Notes: generated from the sequence alone by a model not told the origin. Positions 8,414-18,190 are shown, numbered from the stretch's first letter. The stretch: 64,000 bases of DNA from Vibrio tapetis subsp. quintayensis (GCF_030409945.1 NZ_JAUFQV010000035.1:1-64000); one strand, 5' to 3'. Program-made: numbers and translations.

Positions 8414-9724
8414 ATGTCATATATTGCACTTAGTGGACTTGCTTCCGCTCAACTAGATTTAAACACAACCAGTAATAACATTGCTAACGCCAACACGTAT
8501 GGCTTTAAAGAGTCTCGTGCGGAGTTTGGCGATGTTTATTCGAATTCACTTTTTACTAATGCAAAGACTGCTACCGGTGGTGGTGCTCAAGCAAGTAAAG
8601 TCGCTCAGCAATTTCATGAAGGTTCGAGTATTTATACTAACAACCCGATGGACTTGCGTATCTCTGGTACTGGCTACTTTGCCGTTTCCAAAGATAGATT
8701 GCAGCCGCAACAAAATGAGATGACGCGTAATGGTGCGTTCCACCTTAATAAAGACAATTACATGGTGACTTCTAACGAAGAATACTTGTTAGGTTATAAG
8801 GTGAACCCAGAAAATGGTGAGGTGGCATCTTATGAGCCTGAGCCGCTAAATGTACCTGCAGAATATGGCCGTCCAAAACCGACCGAAAATGTTGAGTTGA
8901 GCGTTAACTTACCAGCAGACGGTGAGCAAAAAGATCCGTTGCAGTTTGATATTACTGACCCGACAACGTACAACCGTTCGACTTCATCGACGGTGTACGA
9001 CTCAATGGGTCAGTCATATAAAATGACGACGTATTACATGAAAGATGCGACACAGCCGAACACGTGGCAATCGTACTACACCATGACGGATGCGGAAGGC
9101 GAAAAACCTCTGAGTATCGCTGGTGGTGATACGACGGCACCAAATGGTCATGTCGGTCATACTATTCGTTTTAATAACGACGGTACGCTTGCGAGTGTGA
9201 ATGGTGGCAACGATGTTGTAACTGTTCCTCTGGCGGGTGAAGGCAATCCTAATCCAATCGATCTTAATGGTGCGGATGGTAATCAGTCGTTGACTCTTAA
9301 TCAGATGGGCGCGACTCAGTATGCTGCTCCATTTGAACTGGTACGTTTTAACGAAGATGGCGCAACCACGGGTTTCTTAACCAAAGTTGACTTTGATGAG
9401 TACGGAACCGTAATGGGGACATATTCTAATGGTGAAGCGGTAAGTCTTGGCCGTGTGGCATTGGTGCGCGTTGCCAATGAACAAGGGCTAGACAAGAAAG
9501 GCGGAACCCAATGGGATACGACTCAATTGTCTGGTAAGAAGACTTGGGGTGAATCGAACAAAGGTTCTTATGGTTCGGTAACAAGCGGTACCTTGGAGCA
9601 ATCGAACATCGATATGACTCAAGAGCTGGTGGACCTCATTTCTGCCCAACGTAACTTCCAAGCGAACTCGCGTTCTCTTGAAGTTCACAACGGCCTGCAA
9701 CAGAACATACTTCAAATCCGTTAA
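8414..9724 (+). CDS. flgE: flagellar hook protein FlgE
   Basis: 436 residues, within the FlgE range. It has the N-terminal rod/hook motif TTSNNIANANTYGFKESR, a long central insert that forms the outer hook domains, and the C-terminal motif ELVDLISAQRNFQANSRSL. It polymerises into the universal joint between rod and filament. AGGAGA precedes the start. It is last in its operon, followed 14 bases on by a perfect terminator. Confidence 0.96.
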   Translation: MSYIALSGLASAQLDLNTTSNNIANANTYGFKESRAEFGDVYSNSLFTNAKTATGGGAQASKVAQQFHEGSSIYTNNPMDLRISGTGYFAVSKDRLQPQQNEMTRNGAFHLNKDNYMVTSNEEYLLGYKVNPENGEVASYEPEPLNVPAEYGRPKPTENVELSVNLPADGEQKDPLQFDITDPTTYNRSTSSTVYDSMGQSYKMTTYYMKDATQPNTWQSYYTMTDAEGEKPLSIAGGDTTAPNGHVGHTIRFNNDGTLASVNGGNDVVTVPLAGEGNPNPIDLNGADGNQSLTLNQMGATQYAAPFELVRFNEDGATTGFLTKVDFDEYGTVMGTYSNGEAVSLGRVALVRVANEQGLDKKGGTQWDTTQLSGKKTWGESNKGSYGSVTSGTLEQSNIDMTQELVDLISAQRNFQANSRSLEVHNGLQQNILQIR

Positions 9725-9738
9725 TCTACAATCATCTG

Positions 9739-9771
9739 GCATTGCCGCTTTTTTGCGGCAATGCTTTTTTT
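9739..9771 (+). terminator. terminator after flgBCDE
   Basis: A perfect 10-bp stem, GCATTGCCGC with GCGGCAATGC, around T6, followed by T7. It closes the flgB operon before the flgF promoter. Confidence 0.9.
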
Positions 9772-9874
9772 CGTGGCAATACTTTTGCCGTTTAAAGCAC
9801 CGATCCTTACCTCCCCTGATCTTCACACTTCCTATTTTTAATCTAATTAACTGAAATATAACGATTATATTTAT

Positions 9875-9890
9875 TGGCATGCATATTGCT
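9875..9890 (+). promoter_or_regulatory. sigma-54 promoter of flgFGHIJ
   Basis: TGGCATGCATATTGCT has GG at 9876-9877 and GC at 9888-9889 with 10 bases between, as for the flgB and flgK promoters. It lies 33 bases before the flgF start. Confidence 0.88.
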
Positions 9891-9923
9891 TTATTGCTCT
9901 TAGAAACTATTTTGGAGCAAATT

Positions 9924-10673
9924 ATGGATCGTTCACTATTTTTAGCTATGAGTGGCGCCAAGCAGAACATGCAGGCGATGCAGCTTAGATCTAATAACCT
10001 CGCGAACGTAAGCACAAACGGCTTCCGAGCCGATTTAGCACAAGCTCGTTCTATGCAGGCTTATGGTGAAGGCTTACCTAGTCGTGTATTTAGCATGACA
10101 GAACGTCCAGGACAAAGCTTTGCCCAAGGTAGTGTGATCACCACGGGACGTGATCTTGATGTCACGATTGAAGGCAACGGGTGGCTAGCCGTAATGGACA
10201 AGACCGGCAAAGAAGGTTTAACCCGTAACGGTAACCTTCACATTGACCAAACAGGCTTACTGACTAATAGCTCTGGCCACTTAGTCTTAGGTGAAACTGG
10301 CGGGCCGATAACTTTGCCAATCCCATTAAGTAAAGTAGAAATCGGCCGTGACGGTACGATTTCTGTTATCCCTCAAGGTGCGCCAGCGGACGCGATGGAA
10401 ATTGTAGACCGCATTAAATTGACCAACACAGATAACCGTTCATTGTTTAAAGACACCAATGGCCTATTTCGTTCAAAAGAGCCCAACCAACCTTTTGAAG
10501 CGGATGCTGCGGTTAAAATTATGACCGGTGCGGTTGAGGGCAGTAACGTTAACGCAGTTGGTGAAATGACCAGCTTGATAGATTTGCAACGCCAGTTTGA
10601 AATGCAAGTAAAACTGATGAGCACGGCTGAAGAGATGGACAAAGCGTCTGATTCTCTTATCCGTTCAAGCTAA
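9924..10673 (+). CDS. flgF: flagellar proximal rod protein FlgF
   Basis: 249 residues with the rod motif QLRSNNLANVSTNGFRADLA near the N-terminus and C-terminal VGEMTSLIDLQRQFEMQVKL. It forms part of the proximal rod. An in-frame upstream ATG at 9879 lies inside the sigma-54 promoter and so cannot be the start; TTGGAG before 9924 marks the real one. It heads the flgFGHIJ operon. Confidence 0.95.
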   Translation: MDRSLFLAMSGAKQNMQAMQLRSNNLANVSTNGFRADLAQARSMQAYGEGLPSRVFSMTERPGQSFAQGSVITTGRDLDVTIEGNGWLAVMDKTGKEGLTRNGNLHIDQTGLLTNSSGHLVLGETGGPITLPIPLSKVEIGRDGTISVIPQGAPADAMEIVDRIKLTNTDNRSLFKDTNGLFRSKEPNQPFEADAAVKIMTGAVEGSNVNAVGEMTSLIDLQRQFEMQVKLMSTAEEMDKASDSLIRSS

Positions 10674-10697
10674 TAGAATTAGGGTAGGGGACAGATT

Positions 10698-11486
10698 ATG
10701 CATCCAGCATTATGGGTAAGTAAAACAGGGTTAGATGCTCAGCAGACGAATATCTCAACCATTTCGAACAACCTAGCCAATGCCTCAACCATTGGCTACA
10801 AGAAAAGCCGTGCGGTATTTGAAGATCTGTTTTATCAGAATATCAATCAGCCGGGTGGCCAGTCTTCTCAAAACACAGAACTGCCAACAGGCTTAATGCT
10901 CGGTGCGGGTTCCAAAGTTGTGGCAACACAAAAAGTACACACCAATGGTAATGCTCAAACGACCAGTAACAGCCTTGATATGATGGTCGAAGGGGATGGT
11001 TTTTTCCAAATCCTGCTACCTGACGGCAACACAGGTTATACCCGCAACGGTCAGTTCACACTCGACAGTGAAGGCGCAATTGTGACTTCTGGTTCTGGCT
11101 ACCGTTTAGAGCCAGAGATTGTGATTCCAGAAGAAGCCATTTCTATTACCGTCGGTAATGATGGTGAAGTGTCGGTTCGTGTGCGTGGCCAGCAAAATAA
11201 CCAAGTGGTTGGGCAGATCACTACGGCAGATTTCATTAACCCGGGTGGTTTAGAGCCTATCGGCCAGAACTTGTACCTACCAACCGGTGCAAGTGGTGAC
11301 CCGCAAGAGGGGACGCCAGGCCTTGAAGGTTTAGGTTCTGTACGTCAATCGATGCTTGAAACATCGAACGTAAACGTGACTGAAGAATTGGTGAACATGA
11401 TTGAAGCCCAACGTGTCTACGAGATGAACTCTAAAGTTATCTCATCAGTAGATAAGATGATGAGCTTTGTTAACCAACAACTATAA
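10698..11486 (+). CDS. flgG: flagellar distal rod protein FlgG
   Basis: 262 residues, the standard FlgG length. The N-terminal signature is NISTISNNLANASTIGYKKS; the C-terminal signature is NVTEELVNMIEAQRVYEMNS. It builds the distal rod that crosses the P and L rings. It is 24 bases downstream of flgF. Confidence 0.97.
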   Translation: MHPALWVSKTGLDAQQTNISTISNNLANASTIGYKKSRAVFEDLFYQNINQPGGQSSQNTELPTGLMLGAGSKVVATQKVHTNGNAQTTSNSLDMMVEGDGFFQILLPDGNTGYTRNGQFTLDSEGAIVTSGSGYRLEPEIVIPEEAISITVGNDGEVSVRVRGQQNNQVVGQITTADFINPGGLEPIGQNLYLPTGASGDPQEGTPGLEGLGSVRQSMLETSNVNVTEELVNMIEAQRVYEMNSKVISSVDKMMSFVNQQL

Positions 11487-11512
11487 CCCGACACTTTAAT
11501 AGGTTCAGTATT

Positions 11513-12289
11513 ATGAAACGTATTCTATTTGCTACTTTGGTCATGGCTATGACGGGCTGTTCGGCATTGCAACAACCTGAGTTGACCGACCCATCACAAG
11601 GGACAACCGTTGTTGATGCGATCGAGGGCGATAAGTCCGGTGATGCAGGTGGCGGTATTATAGATACGCTCCGTGGTCGTACTGATCCTGTTGCGGGTGA
11701 TCCTGCTTGGTCTCCGATTCACCCTAAGCAGAAGCCAGAACATTACGCCACGGCGACAGGTTCTTTGTTTAATACTGATTATGTACAGAACCTATATGAT
11801 GACAGTAAGCCACATGGTATCGGTGATATCGTGACCGTCATGCTACAAGAAAGCACTAAGGCGGCAAAAAGTGCCGATGCAGATTTAAACAAATCTAACG
11901 ATGCTTCGATGGACCCATTAAACGTTGGTGGTCAAGAACTGAAAATTCAAGATTACAACTTTTCATATGAGCTCAGTAATGAGAACAAATTCAAGGGCAA
12001 CGCATCAGCTAACCAAAGTAACAGTATCAGCGGTTCAATTACGGTAGAGGTGATCGAAGTGTTAGCAAACGGCAATTTGATCATCCGTGGTGAAAAATGG
12101 CTAACCTTGAATACCGGTGACGAATACATCCGCTTGAGCGGCACAATTCGTCCTGATGACATTTCTTTTGACAACACCATTGCCTCAACGCGTATTTCAA
12201 ATGCTCGAATTAAATATTCTGGCACCGGAAATCAACAAGATATGCAAGAACCTGGATTCTTGGCACGATTCTTCAATGTATCCTTGTAA
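11513..12289 (+). CDS. flgH: flagellar L-ring lipoprotein FlgH
   Basis: 258 residues with a lipoprotein signal and lipobox MTGC (Cys16), then the FlgH domain with IGDIVTVMLQESTKAAKSAD and a C-terminal LSGTIRPDDISFDNTI. It forms the L ring in the outer membrane; in Vibrio it works next to the FlgO, FlgP and FlgT rings encoded at the start of this window. Confidence 0.97.
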   Translation: MKRILFATLVMAMTGCSALQQPELTDPSQGTTVVDAIEGDKSGDAGGGIIDTLRGRTDPVAGDPAWSPIHPKQKPEHYATATGSLFNTDYVQNLYDDSKPHGIGDIVTVMLQESTKAAKSADADLNKSNDASMDPLNVGGQELKIQDYNFSYELSNENKFKGNASANQSNSISGSITVEVIEVLANGNLIIRGEKWLTLNTGDEYIRLSGTIRPDDISFDNTIASTRISNARIKYSGTGNQQDMQEPGFLARFFNVSL

Positions 12290-12319
12290 CAGTTAGAATA
12301 CGGTCGGAGTTTTGACATC

Positions 12320-13414
12320 ATGAAAAGATTGGCAGTGATATTAGTTAGCGCGTTAATGCTATGTGTGAGCAGCGCTCATGCAGCCCGCATTAAAGATGTC
12401 GCTAAGGTCGCCGGAGTTCGTAGTAACCAGTTAGTGGGTTACGGTTTGGTGACGGGTTTGCCGGGTACGGGTGAATCAACTCCGTTTACCGATCAAAGCT
12501 TCAATGCCATGCTGCAAAACTTTGGTATCCAACTGCCACCGGGCACAAAGCCAAAAGTGAAGAACGTTGCAGCTGTTATTGTGACGGCTGAGCTTCCTGC
12601 CTTTTCAAAGCAAGGCCAACAAGTTGATGTCACTGTGTCGTCCATTGGTAGTGCGAAGAGTTTACGTGGCGGCACCTTAGTGCAAACTTTCTTAAAAGGT
12701 TTAGACGGTGAAGTTTACGCCATCGCGCAAGGTAACTTGGTTGTGAGTGGTTTTAGTGCGTCGGGTGCAGATGGCTCTAAAATTGTGGGGAATAACCCAA
12801 CAGTCGGCCTTATTTCGAGCGGTGCTACCGTTGAACGTGAAATTCCAACTCCTTTTGGTCGTGGCGACTACATTACATTCAATCTATTGGAATCTGACTT
12901 CACAACTGCGCAGCGTTTAGTGGATGCGGTAAACAATTTCCTCGGCCCTCAAATGGCACAAGCTCTTGATGCTACTTCTGTAAAGGTTCGAGCTCCACGT
13001 GATATTAGCCAACGTGTGGCCTTTTTATCGGCGATTGAAAACATCGAATTTAACCCTGCAGATGGCTCTGCGAAAATAATCGTAAACTCGAGAACCGGCA
13101 CGATTGTGGTTGGTAAGCACGTTCGTTTGAAACCCGCAGCCGTTACTCATGGTGGCATGACCGTAGCGATCAAAGAAAATTTAAATGTTAGCCAACCTAA
13201 TGCCTTTGGTGGCGGCCAGACCGTTGTTGTTCCGGATACCGACATCGAAGTATCTGAGCAGTCCGGAAAGATGTTTAAATTTGAACCGGGTCTAACACTT
13301 GACGATCTCGTACGAGCAGTGAACGAAGTAGGCGCGGCTCCTTCCGATTTAATGGCTATATTGCAAGCGCTGAAACAAGCGGGTGCAATTGAAGGCCAAC
13401 TGATTATTATCTAG
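12320..13414 (+). CDS. flgI: flagellar P-ring protein FlgI
   Basis: 364 residues with a cleavable signal peptide (cleavage likely after AHAA, before RIKDVAKV). The family core RSNQLVGYGLVTGLPGTGES follows. It assembles the P ring in the peptidoglycan layer with help from FlgA. It sits between flgH and flgJ with short gaps, in keeping with one operon. Confidence 0.97.
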   Translation: MKRLAVILVSALMLCVSSAHAARIKDVAKVAGVRSNQLVGYGLVTGLPGTGESTPFTDQSFNAMLQNFGIQLPPGTKPKVKNVAAVIVTAELPAFSKQGQQVDVTVSSIGSAKSLRGGTLVQTFLKGLDGEVYAIAQGNLVVSGFSASGADGSKIVGNNPTVGLISSGATVEREIPTPFGRGDYITFNLLESDFTTAQRLVDAVNNFLGPQMAQALDATSVKVRAPRDISQRVAFLSAIENIEFNPADGSAKIIVNSRTGTIVVGKHVRLKPAAVTHGGMTVAIKENLNVSQPNAFGGGQTVVVPDTDIEVSEQSGKMFKFEPGLTLDDLVRAVNEVGAAPSDLMAILQALKQAGAIEGQLIII

Positions 13415-13423
13415 GGTAATATT

Positions 13424-14353
13424 ATGATTAATGATCCTAATGATATTGGCTTCATCCATGATATCAGCAGTCTAGATAAGCTACGTCAAAGCGCAGTCGG
13501 TGATGATGAGCAAAGCAAAGAAGCGGCACTTAAGTCGGCGGCGAAACAATTTGAGTCGATCTTTACTTCTATGTTGTTTAAGTCAATGCGCGATGCCAAC
13601 GCTACTTTTGAATCTGATTTAATGAAGAGTCAGAACCAAGATTTCTACCGCAATATGCTCGATGATCAAATGTCGAGTGAGCTGAGTGATTCAGGATCTT
13701 TAGGGTTGGCAGATATGATTGTTGCCCAATTGAGTGCTGGAACGGGCGAAAACCAATCTGAAATTGCCATGCGCAATGCGGCAATGGATACTTCACTGCG
13801 TTTGCCGGTTGACAGAGAAACCGCGCGCCGTGTGACGAATGAATCCATTCAAGCCATGAGTGCGACTCAATCTAAATCCTCTCGCTTTGATAGCCCAGAG
13901 CAGTTTGTAGAATCGATGAAGCCGTTTGCTGATAAAGCGGCAAATGCACTGGGTATTGATTCTTCGGTTATTCTGGCTCAAGCGGCGCTTGAAACTGGCT
14001 GGGGACAGAAAGTTGTTAAGAACTCTATGGGGTCGAGCAATAACCTGTTCAACATTAAAGCCGATAGCCGTTGGCAGGGTGGTAAAGTGGCAACACAAAC
14101 ACTCGAAGTTTACGACGGCGTACCCGTGAAAGAAAATGCAGCCTTCCGTTCATACAATTCTTATCAAGATAGCTTCAATGATTACGTTCAATTCTTGAAC
14201 GCGAATCCAAGATATAAAACAGCGCTACAGCATAACGGTAGTTCTGAGCAATTTATTCGCGGAATCCATCAAGCAGGCTACGCAACCGATCCTAAATACG
14301 CTGATAAAATCATGCGTGTTAAAGGACAAGTTGATGAGATGTTAGGGAAATAG
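13424..14353 (+). CDS. flgJ: flagellar rod cap and peptidoglycan hydrolase FlgJ
   Basis: 309 residues with two domains: an N-terminal rod-binding part (about 30-110, containing AAKQFESIFTSMLFKSMRDA) and a C-terminal glucosaminidase/muramidase domain (about 155-305, with VILAQAALETGWGQ and the catalytic Glu of ALETGWG). It opens the peptidoglycan for the rod and caps it. Last gene of flgFGHIJ; 10 bases after flgI. Confidence 0.96.
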   Translation: MINDPNDIGFIHDISSLDKLRQSAVGDDEQSKEAALKSAAKQFESIFTSMLFKSMRDANATFESDLMKSQNQDFYRNMLDDQMSSELSDSGSLGLADMIVAQLSAGTGENQSEIAMRNAAMDTSLRLPVDRETARRVTNESIQAMSATQSKSSRFDSPEQFVESMKPFADKAANALGIDSSVILAQAALETGWGQKVVKNSMGSSNNLFNIKADSRWQGGKVATQTLEVYDGVPVKENAAFRSYNSYQDSFNDYVQFLNANPRYKTALQHNGSSEQFIRGIHQAGYATDPKYADKIMRVKGQVDEMLGK

Positions 14354-14389
14354 GCGGACTTCGTCCTGGGGTGAGGACGAACTGCGCTC

Positions 14390-14584
14390 TACAGGCTGCA
14401 GGTTACAGGAAAAGAGTAAGAGCACTGACGTGCTTTCGCTGAACGCTAGTTTAACTCACCTATTCTATAATGCTTCCTGACGCATTATTATTTGCATTGT
14501 CATGCTGTTATTTCCAATCTTTTCCCGTAACCCGTAACCCGTAACCCGTAACCCGTAACCCGTAACCCGTAACCCGTAACCCGT
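14390..14584. repeat. intergenic inverted-repeat element ending in a CCCGTAA array (8 copies)
   Basis: GGTTACAGGAAAAG (14401-14414) is the near-complement of CTTTTCCCGTAACC (14519-14532), so the ends can pair across about 100 bases. The right end continues as eight perfect CCCGTAA copies (14524-14579) plus a partial one. The left end resembles 25506-25529 in the cysK-cysZ gap. The array stops 13 bases before the flgK promoter. The gap 14354-14668 has no gene. Confidence 0.8.
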
Positions 14585-14597
14585 CCTTCTATTTTCT

Positions 14598-14613
14598 TGG
14601 CATACATATTGCA
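14598..14613 (+). promoter_or_regulatory. sigma-54 promoter of flgKL
   Basis: TGGCATACATATTGCA has GG at 14599-14600 and GC at 14611-14612 with the correct 10-base gap. It starts 13 bases after the end of the CCCGTAA array and 55 bases before flgK. Confidence 0.9.
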
Positions 14614-14668
14614 AATATAAACAAAGTAACGGCAACTGCCGATTTTGTTTGTTTATTTTGGGGGCGAT

Positions 14669-16549
14669 ATGTCATCTGATCTACTAAATGTAGGTACACA
14701 GAGTGTCTTGACAGCGCAAAGACAACTGACAACCACCGGTCATAACATCGCGAATGTTAATACCGAGGGTTACAGCCGCCAATCTGTTATTCAAGGGGCG
14801 AATGACCCAAAACAATACGGTGGTCAATCCTATGGCATGGGTGTACATGTGGAAAATGTTCGCCGCTCTTGGGATCAGTTTGCCGTTAATGAACATAACC
14901 TAACCACGACGGAACTCAGCAACAAACAGGACGAAGTCGAAAACCTAGATCAGCTGACTAACATGCTTTCTTCGGTTGCTTCTCGCAAGATCCCAGATAA
15001 TGTCAATGAGTGGTTCGATACGCTTAAAACCTTAGCGGATGCGCCTAATGATGTGGGTGCCCGTAAAGTGTTGTTGGAAAAGTCTCATCTGATCACTCAA
15101 AATTTAAACCATTTTCATGAAGTGGTTAGAAAAGAAAAAGACAACATCAATACAAAAATAAGTCATTCGGTAGAAAGAATGAATTCATTGGCGATCGAGC
15201 TGCGTGATATTAACCGGTTGATCATGCGAACTCCGGGTCCACACAATGACTTAATGGATAAGCAAGAAAGCTTGGTGAATGAGCTTTCACAATATACCAA
15301 GGTCACAGTCACCACTCGTGGCTCCAGTGAGGGTTTTAATATCCATATTGGTAATGGCGATACTTTGGTTTCTGGCACAGAAGCCAGCCAGCTTAAGCTG
15401 GTGAACGGTAGCCCGGATCCCAAAAAAATGCAGTTGGCTCTGGTTGAAGGACAAGGCACAAAAACCATCAACCCCAAAGACATCAACGGCAAACTTGAAG
15501 CATTTTTGAAAACACGTGACGAAACTTTGCCGTATGTGATGGACGAATTGGGCCGACTGGCCACTTCAATGTCATTTCGAGTGAATGAATTGCAAAGCCA
15601 AGGCCTAGACCTATATGGGCAGGTTGGTGCTGATATTTTCACTGATGTGAATTCGGAAGACATGGCAAAGTCTCGCGTAGTGCTCGGCGCTGGTTCTCAA
15701 ACGGATATGTCTGTCTATATTGATGATTTGTCGCAACTCAAAGGTGGCGAATACTCTGTTCGTTATGATGGCTCAACTTATCAGATTACTAAACCATCCG
15801 GTGAAACCATCGCGGTATCTAAGAGCGTATTTGCTAACGGCTATAAAATGGATGGTTTACGCATAGATGTCACCAACCCACCCAAAGAGGGTGAGCGTCT
15901 TCTCATCCGTCCGACAGAGAATGCGGCAAGGCTAATGAAGGTTGAGATGGATGATCCAACACAATTAGCCGCCCAGAGCTACAAGAGCTCATATACCAAT
16001 GCGAAAGGCACTGCTGAATTTAATATTTTGCAAGCAGGTGCTCAAAAAGAGTTTCAGGTGGTGGTCTCTCCAAAAGGGGATCAATTCGCCATTCTAGATA
16101 TGGATGGCCGAGTGATCACTGAGCCACAAACATATCCACCAAATGGCGCGGTTACGGTAAATGGCACTGTCTTTGAGTTAACGGAAGGCGCTAAAGCGAA
16201 TGATCGCTTTGCGGTTAACCTTGTTCCCTCTGAAGGCGATAACGGCAACTTACTAAAAATGCAGAGCATTCAGACTGACAAAATCATGGATGATGGCAAT
16301 ACCACCATGCTAGGGCTTTACCAGAACTTGAATACAGACGTAGGCCTTAGAACCTCGACAGCCATAAGAAAGGCAGACATAGCAACCTTAGAAAGTGAAG
16401 CGGCAAAAGAGCGCATCGCGTCTATCTCTGGGGTGAACCTGGATGAAGAAGCGGCAAACATGATGAAATTTCAGCAGGCGTATATGGCCTCTTCGCGAGT
16501 GATGCAGGCATCAAATGATACGTTTAACACCATATTGGCACTGAGGTAG
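14669..16549 (+). CDS. flgK: hook-filament junction protein FlgK
   Basis: 626 residues. The N-terminal family motif RQLTTTGHNIANVNTEGYSR and the C-terminal ISGVNLDEEAANMMKFQQAY are diagnostic. It joins hook to filament and is exported with FlgN as chaperone. An upstream in-frame ATG at 14645 is less likely, since GGGGG at about 14660 fits the ATG at 14669. flgL follows after 11 bases. Confidence 0.96.
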   Translation: MSSDLLNVGTQSVLTAQRQLTTTGHNIANVNTEGYSRQSVIQGANDPKQYGGQSYGMGVHVENVRRSWDQFAVNEHNLTTTELSNKQDEVENLDQLTNMLSSVASRKIPDNVNEWFDTLKTLADAPNDVGARKVLLEKSHLITQNLNHFHEVVRKEKDNINTKISHSVERMNSLAIELRDINRLIMRTPGPHNDLMDKQESLVNELSQYTKVTVTTRGSSEGFNIHIGNGDTLVSGTEASQLKLVNGSPDPKKMQLALVEGQGTKTINPKDINGKLEAFLKTRDETLPYVMDELGRLATSMSFRVNELQSQGLDLYGQVGADIFTDVNSEDMAKSRVVLGAGSQTDMSVYIDDLSQLKGGEYSVRYDGSTYQITKPSGETIAVSKSVFANGYKMDGLRIDVTNPPKEGERLLIRPTENAARLMKVEMDDPTQLAAQSYKSSYTNAKGTAEFNILQAGAQKEFQVVVSPKGDQFAILDMDGRVITEPQTYPPNGAVTVNGTVFELTEGAKANDRFAVNLVPSEGDNGNLLKMQSIQTDKIMDDGNTTMLGLYQNLNTDVGLRTSTAIRKADIATLESEAAKERIASISGVNLDEEAANMMKFQQAYMASSRVMQASNDTFNTILALR

Positions 16550-16560
16550 GAGGAAGATAG

Positions 16561-17757
16561 ATGATCAATAATCGTATTTCTAGTTTCCATAACTATCAGA
16601 CTGTTCAAAATGATTTGCGTCGTCAAGAAGGCAAGATTCATCATAATCAGGCTCAGTTGGCTTCAGGTAAAAAGCTCCTTACAGCAGCAGATAGCCCGCT
16701 TGCGGCACACTATGTTCAGGGCCTAAAGCAGCAGACGGAAGAAACGAATCAATACATGGATTCGATTGTTTTAATCCGTAACCGTTTAGAAAATCAAGAA
16801 GTGATCATTTCGAGTGCCGAGCAACATGCAGACACAGCTAAGCGCTCTGTAATGGAAATGATCAACGGTGCATTATCACCGGAAGATCGTGCGGCAACCG
16901 CTCGTGAGCTAGAAGAGATGTCTAGCAATATGCTGAACTTAGTTAACTCTCAAGACGAATCAGGAAACTATATCTTTGCTGGTACCAAGTCTAAGAATCA
17001 ACCGTTTTTTAAAGATCATGACAGTAGTGTTCGTTATGTGGGTGATACGTATCAACGCATGATGAAAATTTCTAATGGGCTTGAAATTGCCGCTAACGAT
17101 GCGGGAAATAAAGTGTTCATGGAAATAGACAATCCGTTGGGCGACTACAACCCAAGCTATAAACTTCAGGCAGCGTCACAGCTGCTGGTAGAACGTGCAA
17201 CCAACATCAATCAGACTGATGAATCCAATTATCAAGTGACGTTTGTGAACATGGGAGACGGCAGCTTTGGTTATCAGTTAGAGAAAGACGGTTCTGTCGT
17301 AGCCGCTGACTCATATGATCCGGTTGAGGGGATTCGCTATGACGGATTATCGCTTCAGTTTAAAGGGCAGATAAGCGCTGGCGATCAAGTTGGCTTCGAG
17401 CCGCAGCAAACATTTAATATTTTCGACAGTTTTAATGATGCAATAGACATGTCTAGAGCTTCGGTTGCCGATGCTTCAGCCACGGCTGAACTGCATCAGA
17501 TAACCGCTCAATTTCACTCGGCGTTTATCCACTTAAACAAAGTGCGTACGGACCTGGGTGCGAGACAAGGCACGTTAGACATTCAAGAGCAGCAGCATGG
17601 TGATTTCCAAATATCCATGGCGAAGTCTAAAAGTAATTTTGAAGATCTCGATTACGCAGAAGCGGTTATCGAGTTCAATGAAAACTCGCTTGCACTGCAA
17701 GCATCCCAACAGGCCTTTGGTAAAACTAAAGATCTGACCTTGTTCAATTACATCTAA
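16561..17757 (+). CDS. flgL: hook-filament junction protein FlgL
   Basis: 398 residues with flagellin-like ends: N-terminal NDLRRQEGKIHHNQAQLASG with KKLLTAADSP, and a C-terminal helix EAVIEFNENSLALQASQQAF. It forms the second junction zone above FlgK. AGGAGG overlaps the flgK stop and lies before the start, giving coupled translation. Confidence 0.95.
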   Translation: MINNRISSFHNYQTVQNDLRRQEGKIHHNQAQLASGKKLLTAADSPLAAHYVQGLKQQTEETNQYMDSIVLIRNRLENQEVIISSAEQHADTAKRSVMEMINGALSPEDRAATARELEEMSSNMLNLVNSQDESGNYIFAGTKSKNQPFFKDHDSSVRYVGDTYQRMMKISNGLEIAANDAGNKVFMEIDNPLGDYNPSYKLQAASQLLVERATNINQTDESNYQVTFVNMGDGSFGYQLEKDGSVVAADSYDPVEGIRYDGLSLQFKGQISAGDQVGFEPQQTFNIFDSFNDAIDMSRASVADASATAELHQITAQFHSAFIHLNKVRTDLGARQGTLDIQEQQHGDFQISMAKSKSNFEDLDYAEAVIEFNENSLALQASQQAFGKTKDLTLFNYI

Positions 17758-18190
17758 TTTATTGATTCTAATAAGAGCCTTGTGTGCTATGCCGCATGTG
17801 CCTAGAAAAAGTCAGTGTATAGGGTAAGGATTTGCCGCTGGTTAAGTTGCCGAAAAATGCGGCAATGATTCATCGGCAGATGGAAGTAGAAAAAGGGCAA
17901 CTCAAGGCCTTAACCTTTAATTGAGATGAGTTAAAGGTAAGGTTAGTTCAGTTGAATGTTATTTAACCTATTGTATTTTAGTGAAAAATAAAATACAGCT
18001 ACAAATAAAATTGAAGTTCGTAAAAGTTGGCACACTAATTGGATAGTTATATATAACAAAACAACTTAGGTGCGATTGTAAGTTCACCAGTTAAGTTGGA
18101 CCTTACAAAGCAACTACGGTCAGTGCTTATCCAAATGAGAGTACAGCTGGCCGCTTCGCAAATAATGCGAACTCAATAGGAGAGCAAATT
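17758..18190. other. long noncoding leader region before the flagellin
   Basis: 433 bases without a supported gene. It holds GCCGC/GCGGC short inverted repeats near 17834-17872, a sigma-54-like site at 18028-18043 and an AGGAGAG ribosome site just before the flagellin ATG. Confidence 0.6.
18028..18043 (+). promoter_or_regulatory. possible sigma-54 promoter of the flagellin gene
   Basis: TGGCACACTAATTGGA fits TGGCAC-N5-TTGCA except that the -12 GC is GG. The -24 half is perfect. It would give a leader of about 135 bases before the flagellin start. The -12 change makes this uncertain. Confidence 0.4.

Noticed and set aside
17825..17856. Sigma-28 promoter TAAGG ... GCCGAAAA before the flagellin
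   Set aside because: The spacing between the elements is 5 bases too long for sigma-28; the -10 likeness alone is not enough.
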